This document shows positions 1 to 8,277 of a stretch of DNA of 64,000 nucleotides, piece after piece. Position numbers and translations under genes: made by a program. Location of the stretch: contig NC_054081.1 in assembly GCF_017562075.2 (NCBI RefSeq), positions 26,025,909 through 26,089,908 on the forward strand, written 5' to 3'. The number at the start of each line of letters is the position of its first letter. Positions within the stretch are counted from its first letter, which is position 1. This DNA comes from Anopheles merus. Lineage: Eukaryota > Arthropoda > Insecta > Diptera > Culicidae. Under the pieces are notes generated by a model that searched no databases, was not told where the DNA came from, and saw only the letters and a list, made by a program, of their open reading frames with translations.

Positions 1-627
1 TATCGTGTGAGGATTTAGTGTGCGTGTGATTCTCGCGTCGGGGTGTTGAACCACAGGATGTTGACCCCACGAACGGCCATCCTGGTCGTGAATGGGCTGA
101 CGCATGGAATTCTCCATGTCGCGGACCCACTCTTGAAATTCTTTCTCTTTTCGTTCCAAAGTGTTCGGGGCCTGCGCGATGGCGGTCTCGCCAGTTAGCG
201 CTTTCGCAATATCGAGCTTTAGCAGCTCGCGTTCAAGCACAATACGCCGTCTGTGCCGCTCTTCACTTTCCCATTGTGTACTTTCAGACGCTGAAAGCGT
301 CTCTTCTTCGTCGCGATCTGGATTTGCCGGACCGTTACCACTTGCCTCACCTGTCTTACTCGACGCTCCTTGTTGAGTGGTCTTACTTCCTTCTTGAGGA
401 ACGCGCCTCCGGGCGTCATCTTCGAACGAGTTTGGCTGGTACTGCTGCAATTTTTCCGCCTTACTTGCTGCCCACTCGTACACATATTCCACAGTGGAAC
501 CTTCCGACGGGGAGAGAGTCTTGCGCAATGCTCCTGGGGTGGACGATGCTCCGCGGGGGCTAGTGTAAACGTTGACACGTTCTGTTCGTGGGACAGTCCC
601 TGCGGTAGCCGGCTCTGCCCTTAGCAT
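1..627 (-). CDS. Gag-like ORF of a retroelement, truncated by the window edge
   Basis: A minus-strand frame starts at an ATG at 627-625 and stays open for 209 codons to base 1, so its stop lies outside the window. The N-terminal third is rich in Ser, Thr, Pro and Gly. The middle is charged and helix-prone (segment ERELLKLDIAKALTGE), and it is followed by a Trp-containing stretch (EFQEWVRDMENSM). There is no zinc knuckle or protease motif in the visible part. A charged coiled-coil region after a low-complexity N-terminus resembles the start of insect BEL/Pao Gag proteins, but that is inference from composition. The frame begins where the neighbouring gypsy sequence ends, which fits a separate element inserted there. 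Shorter ORFs in other frames here are shadows. Confidence 0.45.
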   Translation of the reverse strand, partial: MLRAEPATAGTVPRTERVNVYTSPRGASSTPGALRKTLSPSEGSTVEYVYEWAASKAEKLQQYQPNSFEDDARRRVPQEGSKTTQQGASSKTGEASGNGPANPDRDEEETLSASESTQWESEERHRRRIVLERELLKLDIAKALTGETAIAQAPNTLERKEKEFQEWVRDMENSMRQPIHDQDGRSWGQHPVVQHPDARITRTLNPHTI

Positions 628-982
628 ACCACGCAATTGCCGCTGCTCAATTGCACTTTTTGGTCACAGGCACTTCGACACACACCGCGCGTGATTTATT
701 TTTTCGACTCGCGAAACTACACGACGAACGAGGAATGCCGTACACGAAATCGTTTGACGAATTTCCAAATCCAATTTATTTTGGATTTATCGAACCAAAA
801 TGTGTTTGGATTAATCGAACCAAATTTTTTGGAATGTTGGGAACTAAAACCAAGGCGGATGAAATTTCTTGCCAAAAACGATTTATTATCTTATTACGCG
901 CCAAAAAATTTGTCCGTTTTCCGCGATTGGTTTAGAAAAGGGCTCGTTCCTGTCTTGCGGCCCTTTTCAACGCTTTTTCCTG
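628..982 (-). other. Probable 5' leader/LTR region of the left-edge element
   Basis: There is no supported coding frame. Two 18 bp direct repeats of the form TTGGATTWATCGAACCAA lie at 781-798 and 806-823, 25 bp apart. Position and orientation suggest leader or LTR sequence of the element whose gag-like ORF begins at 627. I cannot place an LTR boundary or primer-binding site with certainty. Confidence 0.3.
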
Positions 983-1717
983 TTACGCTTCGTGCCTTGT
1001 TCGTGTACTGATCGCTCGTTTTAAAACGTCCCGTTTATGACAGGTAGTTGGAATTCCAACGCGAGATTCCAACAGTGTCATTACTTCTTCGCGATACTTG
1101 GTTGAAACCAATAATTCATTTTCATCAATGTACCCTGCAATACGCCAAATCCACTTCGTCTCTATACCAACTGTCTCGTCTGTTCGATATTTCTTTATCG
1201 TTACTCCTTCTAGAGTGATAGAATAGTCAACTGAACTAAGAAATTCCATTCCGATCAACATTGGTGAATCAATGGCTTCACATGGAACGACATAGAATTG
1301 AATATCAAAAATCTCTTCGTCGATTGTTGCGGATATCGTCGTTTTACCACGTACTGAGCTTACGCCGCCACCGTATCCTCGTACCTTTAAGTTCGATTCA
1401 TGCATCTGAATGTGATTACTTTTGAATTCTTCAAAAAGATAAAATCTCATTAGAGAAATATCGCTACCGGTATCCACAACTGCTTTGATTTTCCGTTCGA
1501 ACAATTCCACTGATACGCTGAGTTTTTCATTAACAGCCGCTTTCACTACATTGATTCGTGCGTCATTGTCTTTCTTGTTCGTCTTTTGTGTTTTGGGACA
1601 CTTTTTCGAAAGATGTCCAAAATCGTTGCATCTAAAGCACTTCGGACCATCGTTTTTCTTCGGACACTCTAAAGCAACATGTGTGGTACCGCCGCAATTG
1701 AAACATTTACGTCTCAA
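983..1717 (-). CDS. Gag nucleocapsid zinc knuckles and aspartic protease of gypsy element
   Basis: The 244-residue frame begins with two CCHC zinc knuckles (CFNCGGTTHVALEC and CFRCNDFGHLSKKC), which bind retroelement RNA in Gag nucleocapsids. About 70 residues later comes a retropepsin-type active site, VVDTGSDISL, followed by the hydrophobic pattern MLIGMEFL of the protease C-terminal half. The frame is in phase with the gag ORF upstream (38 codons lie between, after one TAA), so both were probably one Gag-protease reading frame. It ends just where reverse transcriptase would be expected. The methionine at 1717 is only the first ATG in the open frame. Confidence 0.82.
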   Translation of the reverse strand: MRRKCFNCGGTTHVALECPKKNDGPKCFRCNDFGHLSKKCPKTQKTNKKDNDARINVVKAAVNEKLSVSVELFERKIKAVVDTGSDISLMRFYLFEEFKSNHIQMHESNLKVRGYGGGVSSVRGKTTISATIDEEIFDIQFYVVPCEAIDSPMLIGMEFLSSVDYSITLEGVTIKKYRTDETVGIETKWIWRIAGYIDENELLVSTKYREEVMTLLESRVGIPTTCHKRDVLKRAISTRTRHEA

Positions 1718-1831
1718 TTCACCTTTACACTTCGCTTCAAAGCGTTGCCTTTCTTTCTTAACGTCAGCATTGTCATCGTGTCGATTCTTTTTAGCTACCT
1801 TGGTATTCTTTGTTGCCTTCTCAAAAATGCT

Positions 1832-2785
1832 TTACTTCTCTTTCAGCCTTTGTACCGTATTGGTTTCATATAATGTGGAGCGATAAAATTCCTCGTCAGT
1901 AACGCTATCCACAATATACTCACATAAACTAGGTTCATCTAACTCAATAGGCAAAGCGATGCGCTGCATTTCATACACGTAATCACGCATCGTCTCCGTT
2001 GGCTTCTTATTCCGATTAGCTAATGTTCGATGCACGTCAGTTGCTCGAACAAAAGGAGCGAACTCTTTGATTAGCGCTTTCTTCACAACACTATAACTGC
2101 TAGCATCGCGTAAGGAAAACACAAAACGTATCGCCGTACCTGTCAGTTTTTTTCTACACATAATCAGCATTTGCTCATTATTCCATCGTGCCGACCTAGA
2201 AATCATTTCAAGTTGTTTTAGGCATAATCGTACGTCCTCACCTTCATCAGCACCAAAAGTGTCGATGCTTTCTTCCATGTCGCGGAAAGAATAAACCATC
2301 GATGTTCCATGAAATTTCCGTTCCTTCCTTGCCGCTGGGGTCGAAGTTCTGATCGCCGTTTGGAACAATAATGGGTCGTCATCATCGTCATCATCGTTGT
2401 CTTCATCGTCGTCATCATCGTTGTAATCATCGTTGCCGCCGCCGTCGTTGTCACCAACACCATCATCATCGTATCGTTCGTCGTCGTCGTCGTTGCGTGA
2501 ACATTTTGCACGCGTGCCGCCATCTTCTCGATCGTCGTTGTCGTCGTTGTGTGTGTGTAAGTCGTCGTTCTCACTCACACCGTCGTCGTTTTGCAGCACG
2601 GCTTCACGAATTTCACGATTCTGATGATCACCGTCGTTCTCGTCGTTTGTGGCCATCGTCGTATGCTCAATAATCCTTTTGGCCATCTCCTGCTTACCGC
2701 CAGACGTCGCCAAGCCAAGCTGCTGGCACTTGCGTGCAAGACCGATCTTCGTAAGGTTTTCGCACAGCTCTTCGATTGTCGTCAT
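1832..2785 (-). CDS. Gag polyprotein N-terminal part with SAP-like motif and acidic repeat
   Basis: The 317-residue ORF starts with a SAP-like helix-turn-helix (core KCQQLGLATSGGKQEMAKRI). It continues into a long Asp/Asn-rich tract (about residues 45-130) encoded by imperfect GAT/GAC repeats. From about residue 185 comes a retrotransposon capsid-type domain (LRDASSYSVVKKALIKEF, then MRDYVYEMQRIA). It ends in KEK plus TAA, but the frame reopens at once and leads to the zinc knuckles below, so the stop looks like a single inactivating mutation. The ATG at 2785 lies 52 bp after the primer-binding site, which suits a gypsy gag start. Confidence 0.8.
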   Translation of the reverse strand: MTTIEELCENLTKIGLARKCQQLGLATSGGKQEMAKRIIEHTTMATNDENDGDHQNREIREAVLQNDDGVSENDDLHTHNDDNDDREDGGTRAKCSRNDDDDERYDDDGVGDNDGGGNDDYNDDDDDEDNDDDDDDDPLLFQTAIRTSTPAARKERKFHGTSMVYSFRDMEESIDTFGADEGEDVRLCLKQLEMISRSARWNNEQMLIMCRKKLTGTAIRFVFSLRDASSYSVVKKALIKEFAPFVRATDVHRTLANRNKKPTETMRDYVYEMQRIALPIELDEPSLCEYIVDSVTDEEFYRSTLYETNTVQRLKEK

Positions 2786-2836
2786 TATTCATTCTTTGTT
2801 TTTCGTCGTTTCACTTTATCACCGTACTTAGCACGT

Positions 2837-2853
2837 TCCCGGACGAGCCCCCA
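2837..2853 (-). promoter_or_regulatory. Primer-binding site, tRNA-Pro type
   Basis: The minus strand reads TGGGGGCTCGTCCGGGA immediately after the LTR end (TTACA). This matches the well-known proline-tRNA primer site of gammaretroviruses over its full 17 bases. It begins with TGG, complementary to the CCA end of a tRNA, and sits exactly between LTR and gag leader. Confidence 0.8.
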
Positions 2854-3027
2854 TGTAAGAAATAAGGAAACGAGCGGTGTAGGTGATTAAAGGAAATTCG
2901 TGTATTCAACTTGCTTCTGTTCACAGTGACGCTCGCGGTAAGATTGTGGCGCTCATCGCCTGCTGTCATGCCCTCGCTACCTAGCTGTCATTTTGACGTT
3001 TTCGGGGGGTAGCCCTCTCATCCTACA
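2854..3027 (-). repeat. 5' LTR of the gypsy element (minimum extent)
   Basis: The edge next to the primer-binding site is firm: the minus strand ends in TTACA at 2854. The other edge is uncertain. A minimal 174 bp LTR would run from TGTAGGATGAG at 3027. A longer one of about 300 bp could begin at TGTTGACGC near 3156, and would then contain the TATAAAT-like motif near 3030 and the hairpin at 3108-3132. The second LTR needed to decide is missing. Confidence 0.55.
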
Positions 3028-3107
3028 TTTATAATTTTTCTATGATTGCCACTCACGCGGGTGGTAACTCACACGCTACTCATCATTTTCTACCGTGCTC
3101 ATTATCA

Positions 3108-3132
3108 CTTGACGAAACTCACTTTCGTCAAG
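3108..3132. repeat. 25 bp inverted repeat (hairpin)
   Basis: CTTGACGAAA and TTTCGTCAAG form a perfect 10 bp stem around a 5 bp loop. It lies either in the U3 part of the adjacent LTR or in the older gypsy flank. No function can be assigned. Confidence 0.6.
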
Positions 3133-3304
3133 TTATCATTTGACATCCAAGCGTCAACAAACTGTTATTAGTGGTTTGTGATCAGTCTTCACAAAAAATG
3201 TTCGACTCTCTAAAAAATATCCGAAATGTTTAATTGCACCACAAATTGCTGTAAGTTCTCTATTGAATGAAGAATAGCGTTGTTATCTCTGTGTTAACTT
3301 TTTT

Positions 3305-3601
3305 TTAAATGAAACCTAGAGGTTGCCTTTTGACTTTGTCATACTGTAGTAAAACTCCGCCTATTGCAACGTCTGAGGCATCCGTTGTTATAGAGTATGT
3401 TGTATTCTTTTTTGAATGTGCTAGTAGAATTACTTTTGCCAACTCAGATTTTACCTTAGTTATGGCATCATCAACATTCGCTGATAATGAAAACAAAGTT
3501 TTCTTATGTTTGTAGCATATCACAGCTATCAAGTCGCGCAGAGGTTGCATTGTTTTAGATATATCTTTTATGAAACTATGATAGTAGGCCAATATACCCA
3601 T
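3305..3601 (-). pseudogene. RNase H fragment of Ty3/gypsy pol
   Basis: A 98-residue open piece carries the RT-RNase H junction (MGILAYYHSFIKDISKTMQPL) and the first RNase H catalytic block (TTDASDVAIGGVLLQ). The next block continues after a frame break at about 3290-3165 (FNRELTAICGAIKHF, then KTDHKPL). It is a relic with no intact frame. Confidence 0.8.
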
Positions 3602-4326
3602 GAATCTCTGCAGACCTTTAAAAGATGTATAGAGAGGAAATTTTGTAATTGCAACTTATTCATCGGTTGAAGGCCTTCAGAGGATGTGTTGCGTCCCAAA
3701 AATTCTATTGTTTGAGCCCCAAAAATGCAGTTATGATTTTAATGATGTTTTCTGACATGAGTTGTAAGACTTCTTCTAAGTGCTTTTCATGTTGCATCTT
3801 TGCTTGTGATAAAAATGTCATCTATGTATACGAAAACATAGCTCAAATTACTAAATATTCCATTTATGAGTTTTTTTATATGTTTGACTTGAATTTCGGA
3901 GATCAAATGGAGTTTGAGTAAATTCAAAAAGTCCAAAAGGTGTCACAATTGCTGAGATATCCTACTCACATACCGGAATGAGATGATACGCTTTGATTAT
4001 GTCTAACTCCGAGAAGATACTGCAACCATTTATATTTCATACAAAATCCTAAATATGTATATTGTTTACGTTTATTTATTGTTTCGTCTTGACAGCTAGG
4101 GCTACGTTCATCCATCCTATTGTGTGCGTATTTTCACTGGGTGAAGCGTTAGCGTTGCGTTTTGAATTGTCGATGTATTAGTGTTAGGTCCGTTAGGCTA
4201 AGAACAAAATTGTCAACCATTGTCGTTAAAGGATTTGGAATATACTGACGCGTACGCCAAACGATCACCTTTAAACCCTGAGCAATTTTCACTGCACTTT
4301 AACATAAAATATCACAACGTAGGGCC

Positions 4327-4510
4327 GATCACGAACATATAAATCCTGAATTTATATCGGAATCGAATATCTATCTGGAATCGTCATAGCATTTAATTGA
4401 CGATAATCTCGGCAGGATCTACAATCTTGATCAGCTTTTGTAACCCAATGTAATGGAGATGAAGCTGATGAAGATCTATTGACCGAAGCAAGCACAAATT
4501 CATGCTGAAA
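4327..4510 (-). pseudogene. Reverse transcriptase finger/palm fragment of Ty3/gypsy pol
   Basis: The minus strand encodes SSASSPLHWVTKADQDCRSC followed by RDYRQLNAMTIPDRYSIP. This corresponds to the conserved Ty3/gypsy block that in intact relatives ends in DRYPIP. A stop follows directly. The sequence downstream, near 4299-4320, shares about 20 bp with the end of an LTR-like insertion at 26311-26335. Confidence 0.75.
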
Positions 4511-4833
4511 CTCACGTCTCAACCCTAGGGAACTTTAAAAAAAAATCCGAAAGTGTCTATAGTGCTTCCGGAAGTGTCTATAGTGCTATAGCGACAGAAA
4601 GGATATTAATTGGTGTTATAGTTATTTTCCCGAACATATACTGAGAAAAAGCTGAAACATCTGCCCCTGAATCCATTAAATAAGTAAGTTCACTGACAAG
4701 ATCATGACGAAAAGTCGACAGGAATGTTTACCTATTGAAACTGCTAGGGTTGCTCCAAAACGTGTCAATAACGAAGCAATCTTTTTTTCATAAGATTTCC
4801 AGGAACACAGTTTGACACAACAATTTGCTTGTT

Positions 4834-5771
4834 TCACATATTTTTGATGACGATGAACTCAGTCTTCGCATGCACAATCTCTAGCTTTGCATCCCACATC
4901 CACCGGTCAATCCGACCGACTGCGTCGGTGGCAAGAATCTCTACCTCCTCAATAGACACAGCTGAGACAGTGATAGCGATGTCGTCTGCAAAACCAGTGA
5001 TTTTGACACCAGGAGGGAGGGCGAGGGTCAGTACTCCATCATACATGACGTTCCACAGGATGGGAACAAGCACTGATCCCTGGGGTACGCCTGCGGTGAT
5101 GGCATCGGTTTTCACTCCTTCCGCCGTATCATACTGCAACACGCGACCGTCAAAATAATTCCTCCTCCTTTTCCAGCACCGCCAGTATCGCGTCCACTGT
5201 ACATCGTTTTTTCCGGAAGTCAAATTGACGATCAGACAGACCGTGTAGTCCCTCAGTGTATTTTGTAAGGCGGTCCAAAATCACCATCTCTTGCACTTTG
5301 GCCAGGTTATCCACAAGCCCCAAGGGCCTTAAAGCTGACGGGTGGCCAGGCGGCTTACCTGGCTTCGGTATCAAGACTAATTTTTGTCTTTTCCACATTG
5401 ACGGAAGCTCGCCGGTAGCCAGGGTGTTCATTAGCACGTTTTTGAACACATCAGGGTATGCCAACATAGCAGCCTTGATCGCCATATTGGGGATGCCATC
5501 TATCCCAGGAGCTTTGCCACATTTTAAACGATTAGCCAGGTTAATAATCTCCTGTCTCGTTATAGGCACAGGGTCAGTCTCTGGCGTGTTGATCGTAGGA
5601 CTGAGGTTCGGTGGTGCATGTGTTGGAAACAGGGTTTCAATAATGCTCTTCAGCTTTACAGGACATTGTTCTACAGGTTCCGAAGACTTTACCTTGTTCA
5701 TGAGTGTATTGAAGGCAAGTCCCCAGGGCTTCCGAGCGATTTCGTCGCAAAGCTTGAGGAAGTGTTGCCTT
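4834..5771 (-). pseudogene. R1-clade LINE ORF2, reverse transcriptase part (3' segment of split element)
   Basis: Two overlapping frames (5701-5150 and 5223-4834) encode an R1-type reverse transcriptase, with a frameshift near 5160-5220. Visible blocks are SKRQHFLKLCDEIARKPWG at the upstream edge, GKAPGIDGIPN, ALRPLGLVDN, GVPQGSVLVPILWN and the catalytic FADDIAI. The C-terminal part of ORF2 and the 3' end are missing; gypsy sequence begins below about 4815. The upstream part of the same LINE resumes beyond 15558, on the far side of the RTE/hAT insertion, and the residue order matches across the gap. Confidence 0.85.
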
Positions 5772-5780
5772 TTACTGGCT

Positions 5781-6240
5781 TTACTTAGTTATCCGGCGCT
5801 ACAACCGCTTTGCGGTCTTGGCCTGCCTCAGGAGTGTCCGAAACCGCTCACGGTCTCGCGCCTTCGTCTGCCAGTCCGTTATCCCGGCCTTAATGGCGGA
5901 TGCCTCCACGCCATCTTGCCACCTCAGTTTGGGCTTACCACGCATCCTCTGTCCTTGTGGACGGCCTAAAAAGACTTTACGGGCTGGGTCGTCCGTTTCC
6001 ATGCGTACAACATGGCCAGCCCACCAGAGCCTGGCGAGCTTAATACGCTGTACGACAGTGAGGTCGCCGTACATCTCGTATAGCTCGTCATTATAGCGGC
6101 TCCTCCATTGTCCTTCCATACATACGGGGCCAAGTATCCTTCTGAGCATTTTCCTCTCGAACGCGGCTAAGAGGGTTTCGTCAGATTTGGACAGTGTCCA
6201 TGTCTCAGAGGCGTATGTGAGTACTGGTACTATATAGGTA
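5781..6240 (-). pseudogene. RTE-type LINE ORF, C-terminal segment
   Basis: From the hAT junction the frame reads YIVPVLTYASETWTLSKSDE and on to RLARLWWAGHVVRMETDDPA, ending in KTAKRL and a stop at 5799. This is the conserved region after the RT palm in RTE-like LINEs. It is nearly identical to the copy at 59527-61685. The frame continues upstream only into satellite sequence of the inserted hAT, so the long Cys/Val/Arg-rich extension is not part of the protein. Confidence 0.85.
6233..6240 (+). repeat. Left target-site duplication of hAT (TATAGGTA)
   Basis: TATAGGTA precedes the first base of the hAT. The right-hand counterpart is TATTAGGTA (13634-13642), differing by one inserted T. The uninterrupted RTE copy near 61220-61245 has a single GGTA at this place. 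Eight-base duplications are the rule for hAT transposons. Confidence 0.65.
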
Positions 6241-6246
6241 CAAGTG

Positions 6247-6840
6247 TTGGGCATTGTGCGAGTGCGCACTGTGCGCACAGCACACTTCAATGTGCGCACT
6301 GCACAGCACACTTTGTTCTGTGCGAGCACACTTCGCACAGTGCGCGCACTCCGCACTGTGCGCGCACTTTTCGCACACTTCACACAGTGCGCGCACTTTT
6401 CGCACACTCCGCACAGTGCGCGCACTTTTCGCACACTCCGCACAGTGCGCGCACTTTTCGCACACTCCGCACAGTGCGCGCTCTTTTCGCACACTCCGCA
6501 CAGTGCGCGCACTTTTCGCACACTTCGCACAGTGTGCGCACTTGTCGCACACTTCGCACAGGGCGTGCGCACTTTTCGCACAGTGCGAGCACACTCCGCA
6601 CTTTTCGCACACTCCGCACTTTTCGCACACTCCGCACTTCTCGCACACTCCGCACAGTGCGTGCACTTTTCGCATAGTGCGAGCACACTCCGCACTTTTC
6701 GCACACTTCGCACAGTGCGAGCACAGTCCGGACTTTTCGCACACTTCGCACATTGCGAGCACACTCCGCACTTTTCGCATACTTCGTACAGTGCAAGCTT
6801 CACTTGCTTCACTTTGCACTGTGCGAGCACACTTCGTACC
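6247..6840 (-). repeat. GTGCGAAAAGTGC-type satellite array, left arm
   Basis: The array has short units built from GTGCG/TGCGC and AAAAGTG (as read on the minus strand), with a frequent repeat length of about 36 bp made of two 18 bp halves. Units such as GTGCGAAAAGTGCGCGCACT recur with substitutions. The array begins within 6 bp of the transposon terminus, so it forms the terminal region itself. Long Cys-rich ORFs in all frames are a by-product of the repeat. Confidence 0.9.
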
Positions 6841-6876
6841 ATGGTGGTACGCACACAAAGCAACTAATGACAAATC

Positions 6877-7214
6877 ATTAGAGAGAGAGAGAGATAGAGA
6901 GAGTTAAAGAGAGGGAGAGAGGGAGAGAGGGAGAGAGGGAGAGAGGGAGAGAGGGAGAGAGGGAGAGAGAGATAGAGAGAGAGATAAAGAGAGGGAAAGA
7001 GAGAGAGAGAGAGAGATAGAGAGAGAGATAGAGAGAGTTAAAGAGAGGGAGAGAGGGAGAGAGGGAGAGAGGGAGAGAGGGAGAGAGGGAGAGAGGGAGA
7101 GAGGGAGAGAGGGAGAGAGGGAGAGAGAGATAAAGAGAGAGAGAGAGATAGAGAGATAAAGAGAGAGAGAGATACAGGGAGAGAGATACAGGAGAGAGAT
7201 AAAGAGAGAGCGAG

Positions 7215-7271
<57 letters not shown>

Positions 7272-7340
7272 AAGAGAGAGAGGGAGAGAGATAAAGAGAG
7301 GGAGAGAGAGAGATAGAGAGAGGTAAAGAGAGATCGAGAT

Positions 7341-7377
<37 letters not shown>

Positions 7378-7525
7378 GAGTCAGAGATAGAGAGAGAGAG
7401 AGTGTGTGAGAGAGAGATATAGAGAGAGATAAAGAGAGAGATAAAGAGAGAGAGATAAAGATAGAGAGAAAGAGAAAGAGAGTGAGAGATAGAGAATGAG
7501 AGATAGAGAGAGAGAGATAGAGAGT

Positions 7526-7567
<42 letters not shown>

Positions 7568-7577
7568 GAGAGAGAGA
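6877..7577 (+). repeat. (GA)n-rich purine tract, left arm
   Basis: About 700 bp consist almost only of GA, GGGA and GATA units (plus strand purine-rich). GGGAGA periodicities occur at 6910-6970 and 7047-7125. The matching CT tract in the other arm is 12303-13011. Confidence 0.95.
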
Positions 7578-7825
7578 CCTAGTTTTCAATATCTGTAAGC
7601 ATTTCAACATACATTTATATGTTACTTTGAAGCAATGCATAGGGCAGTATTATTGAGGTTGTCAGCAAGAAACAATAATAAAAAAATCCCGTCATCATTC
7701 TCCAGAAGACTGCTTTATAAGCAGGCTTTTTTTTATTCATTCCTTATAGTCATTTTTGTAGTGTTATTCATGTTTGTGTATTCATAGTTTTGTTGAAATC
7801 ATTTATATACAGTTTTTTATCCACT
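7578..7825 (-). other. Transposase 3' flank inside left arm
   Basis: This is unique sequence between the GA tract and the transposase fragment, matched in reverse at 12085-12302. It includes a poly-A signal context and a small hairpin (CTGCTTTATAAGCAG) also found at the end of the transposase gene near 12160. Confidence 0.75.
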
Positions 7826-8277
7826 TTAATTTGTTTTATTTTGTTTTACAAACAACATCTTGCCTAGCTTGCTGGGTTTCAAGCGATTTCTTTTACTAGT
7901 CTCTATGTCTCCTGCTTTGGAAAATATACGCTCGCAAGGAACTGAGGTAGCTGGGATACATAACACCCGAAGCATGATTTGGTATATGTTTGGGTATTCT
8001 AATTTGTGTAGCTTCCACCATTCCAAAGGATCGTCGTTTCTATGTGCCAAAGGTTCTGCTACGTAATTATCCATTCTTTTTGGTTTGACGTACGTGCATG
8101 AAGTACGGTTTGTGGGTGAACTACGTTCAAATCAAAATCTTCCCAGATATTATCTTTTGAACTTTCTGACGCTATCACTACCGGCTCGGAAATATTTTCT
8201 TCGTTATAATTGATATCTAATTCAATTGCATCCATTTCAATCAAAATGTTATCGCAACACTCCTTAAATAAATTTGC
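7826..8277 (-). pseudogene. Duplicated C-terminal fragment of hAT transposase
   Basis: This is an inverted copy of the last ~480 bp of the transposase gene (11605-12084). It encodes the stretch from NLFKECCDNIL to the hAT dimerisation region (ATSVPCERIFSKAGDI). One A is missing near 8075 relative to the main copy (AAAAGAATGG versus AAAAGAAATGG), shifting the frame after SNQKE. The fragment exists only because the inverted arm extends into the gene. It has no promoter of its own that I can see. Confidence 0.88.

Larger units (their letters stand above)
983..3027 (-). mobile_element. Ty3/gypsy-type LTR retrotransposon, 5' part (LTR, PBS, gag, protease)
   Basis: Reading on the minus strand, the order is LTR (from about 3027 or further upstream down to 2854), primer-binding site (2853-2837), gag (2785-1832) and nucleocapsid plus protease (to 983). 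The copy then stops before reverse transcriptase, where unrelated sequence begins. It lies directly downstream of an older gypsy remnant, as if its LTR landed in that element's RNase H region near 3160. A single in-frame stop inside gag and the loss of RT, RNase H, integrase and 3' LTR make this copy defective. Confidence 0.8.
3160..4800 (-). mobile_element. Older degraded Ty3/gypsy pol remnant
   Basis: Conserved blocks appear in the right order on the minus strand but in different frames. A protease motif (MDSGADVSAF) lies near 4640-4700 and RT core (DYRQLNAMTIPDRYSIP) near 4340-4500. The RT catalytic block (VYIDDIFITSK) follows near 3800-3835, then RNase H segments (3610-3305 and about 3290-3165). 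Stops, frameshifts and unrecognised stretches separate them. The gypsy element at 983-3027 begins where RNase H breaks off, which suggests the younger copy landed in this one. Confidence 0.75.
6241..8277 (-). repeat. Left inverted arm of hAT
   Basis: This arm is the reverse complement of 11605-13633. The match begins at GCAAATTTATTTAAGGAG (8277 downwards, 11605 upwards) and runs to the termini. It has few substitutions in the unique part and length differences in the repeat tracts. Confidence 0.85.

Noticed and set aside
219..578. 119-codon minus ORF at the left edge
   Set aside because: Overlaps in another frame the longer 209-codon gag-like frame, which has better composition.
2371..2673. 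His/Arg-rich plus-strand ORF
   Set aside because: Antisense shadow of the Asp/Asn-rich repeat in the gypsy gag.
6247..6840. CRISPR-like look of short palindromic repeats
   Set aside because: No unique spacers of constant length, no cas genes, eukaryotic transposon context.
6205..6873. Several Cys/Val/Arg- or His/Ser-rich ORFs through the satellite (also 13023-13650 and 44082-44585)
   Set aside because: All frames on both strands stay open because of the repeat unit; no codon bias, domain or start context.
7038..7640. Ser/Leu ORF of 200 codons (and 256-273 codons at 12242-13436)
   Set aside because: Translation of a GA/CT tract; it also runs into satellite sequence.
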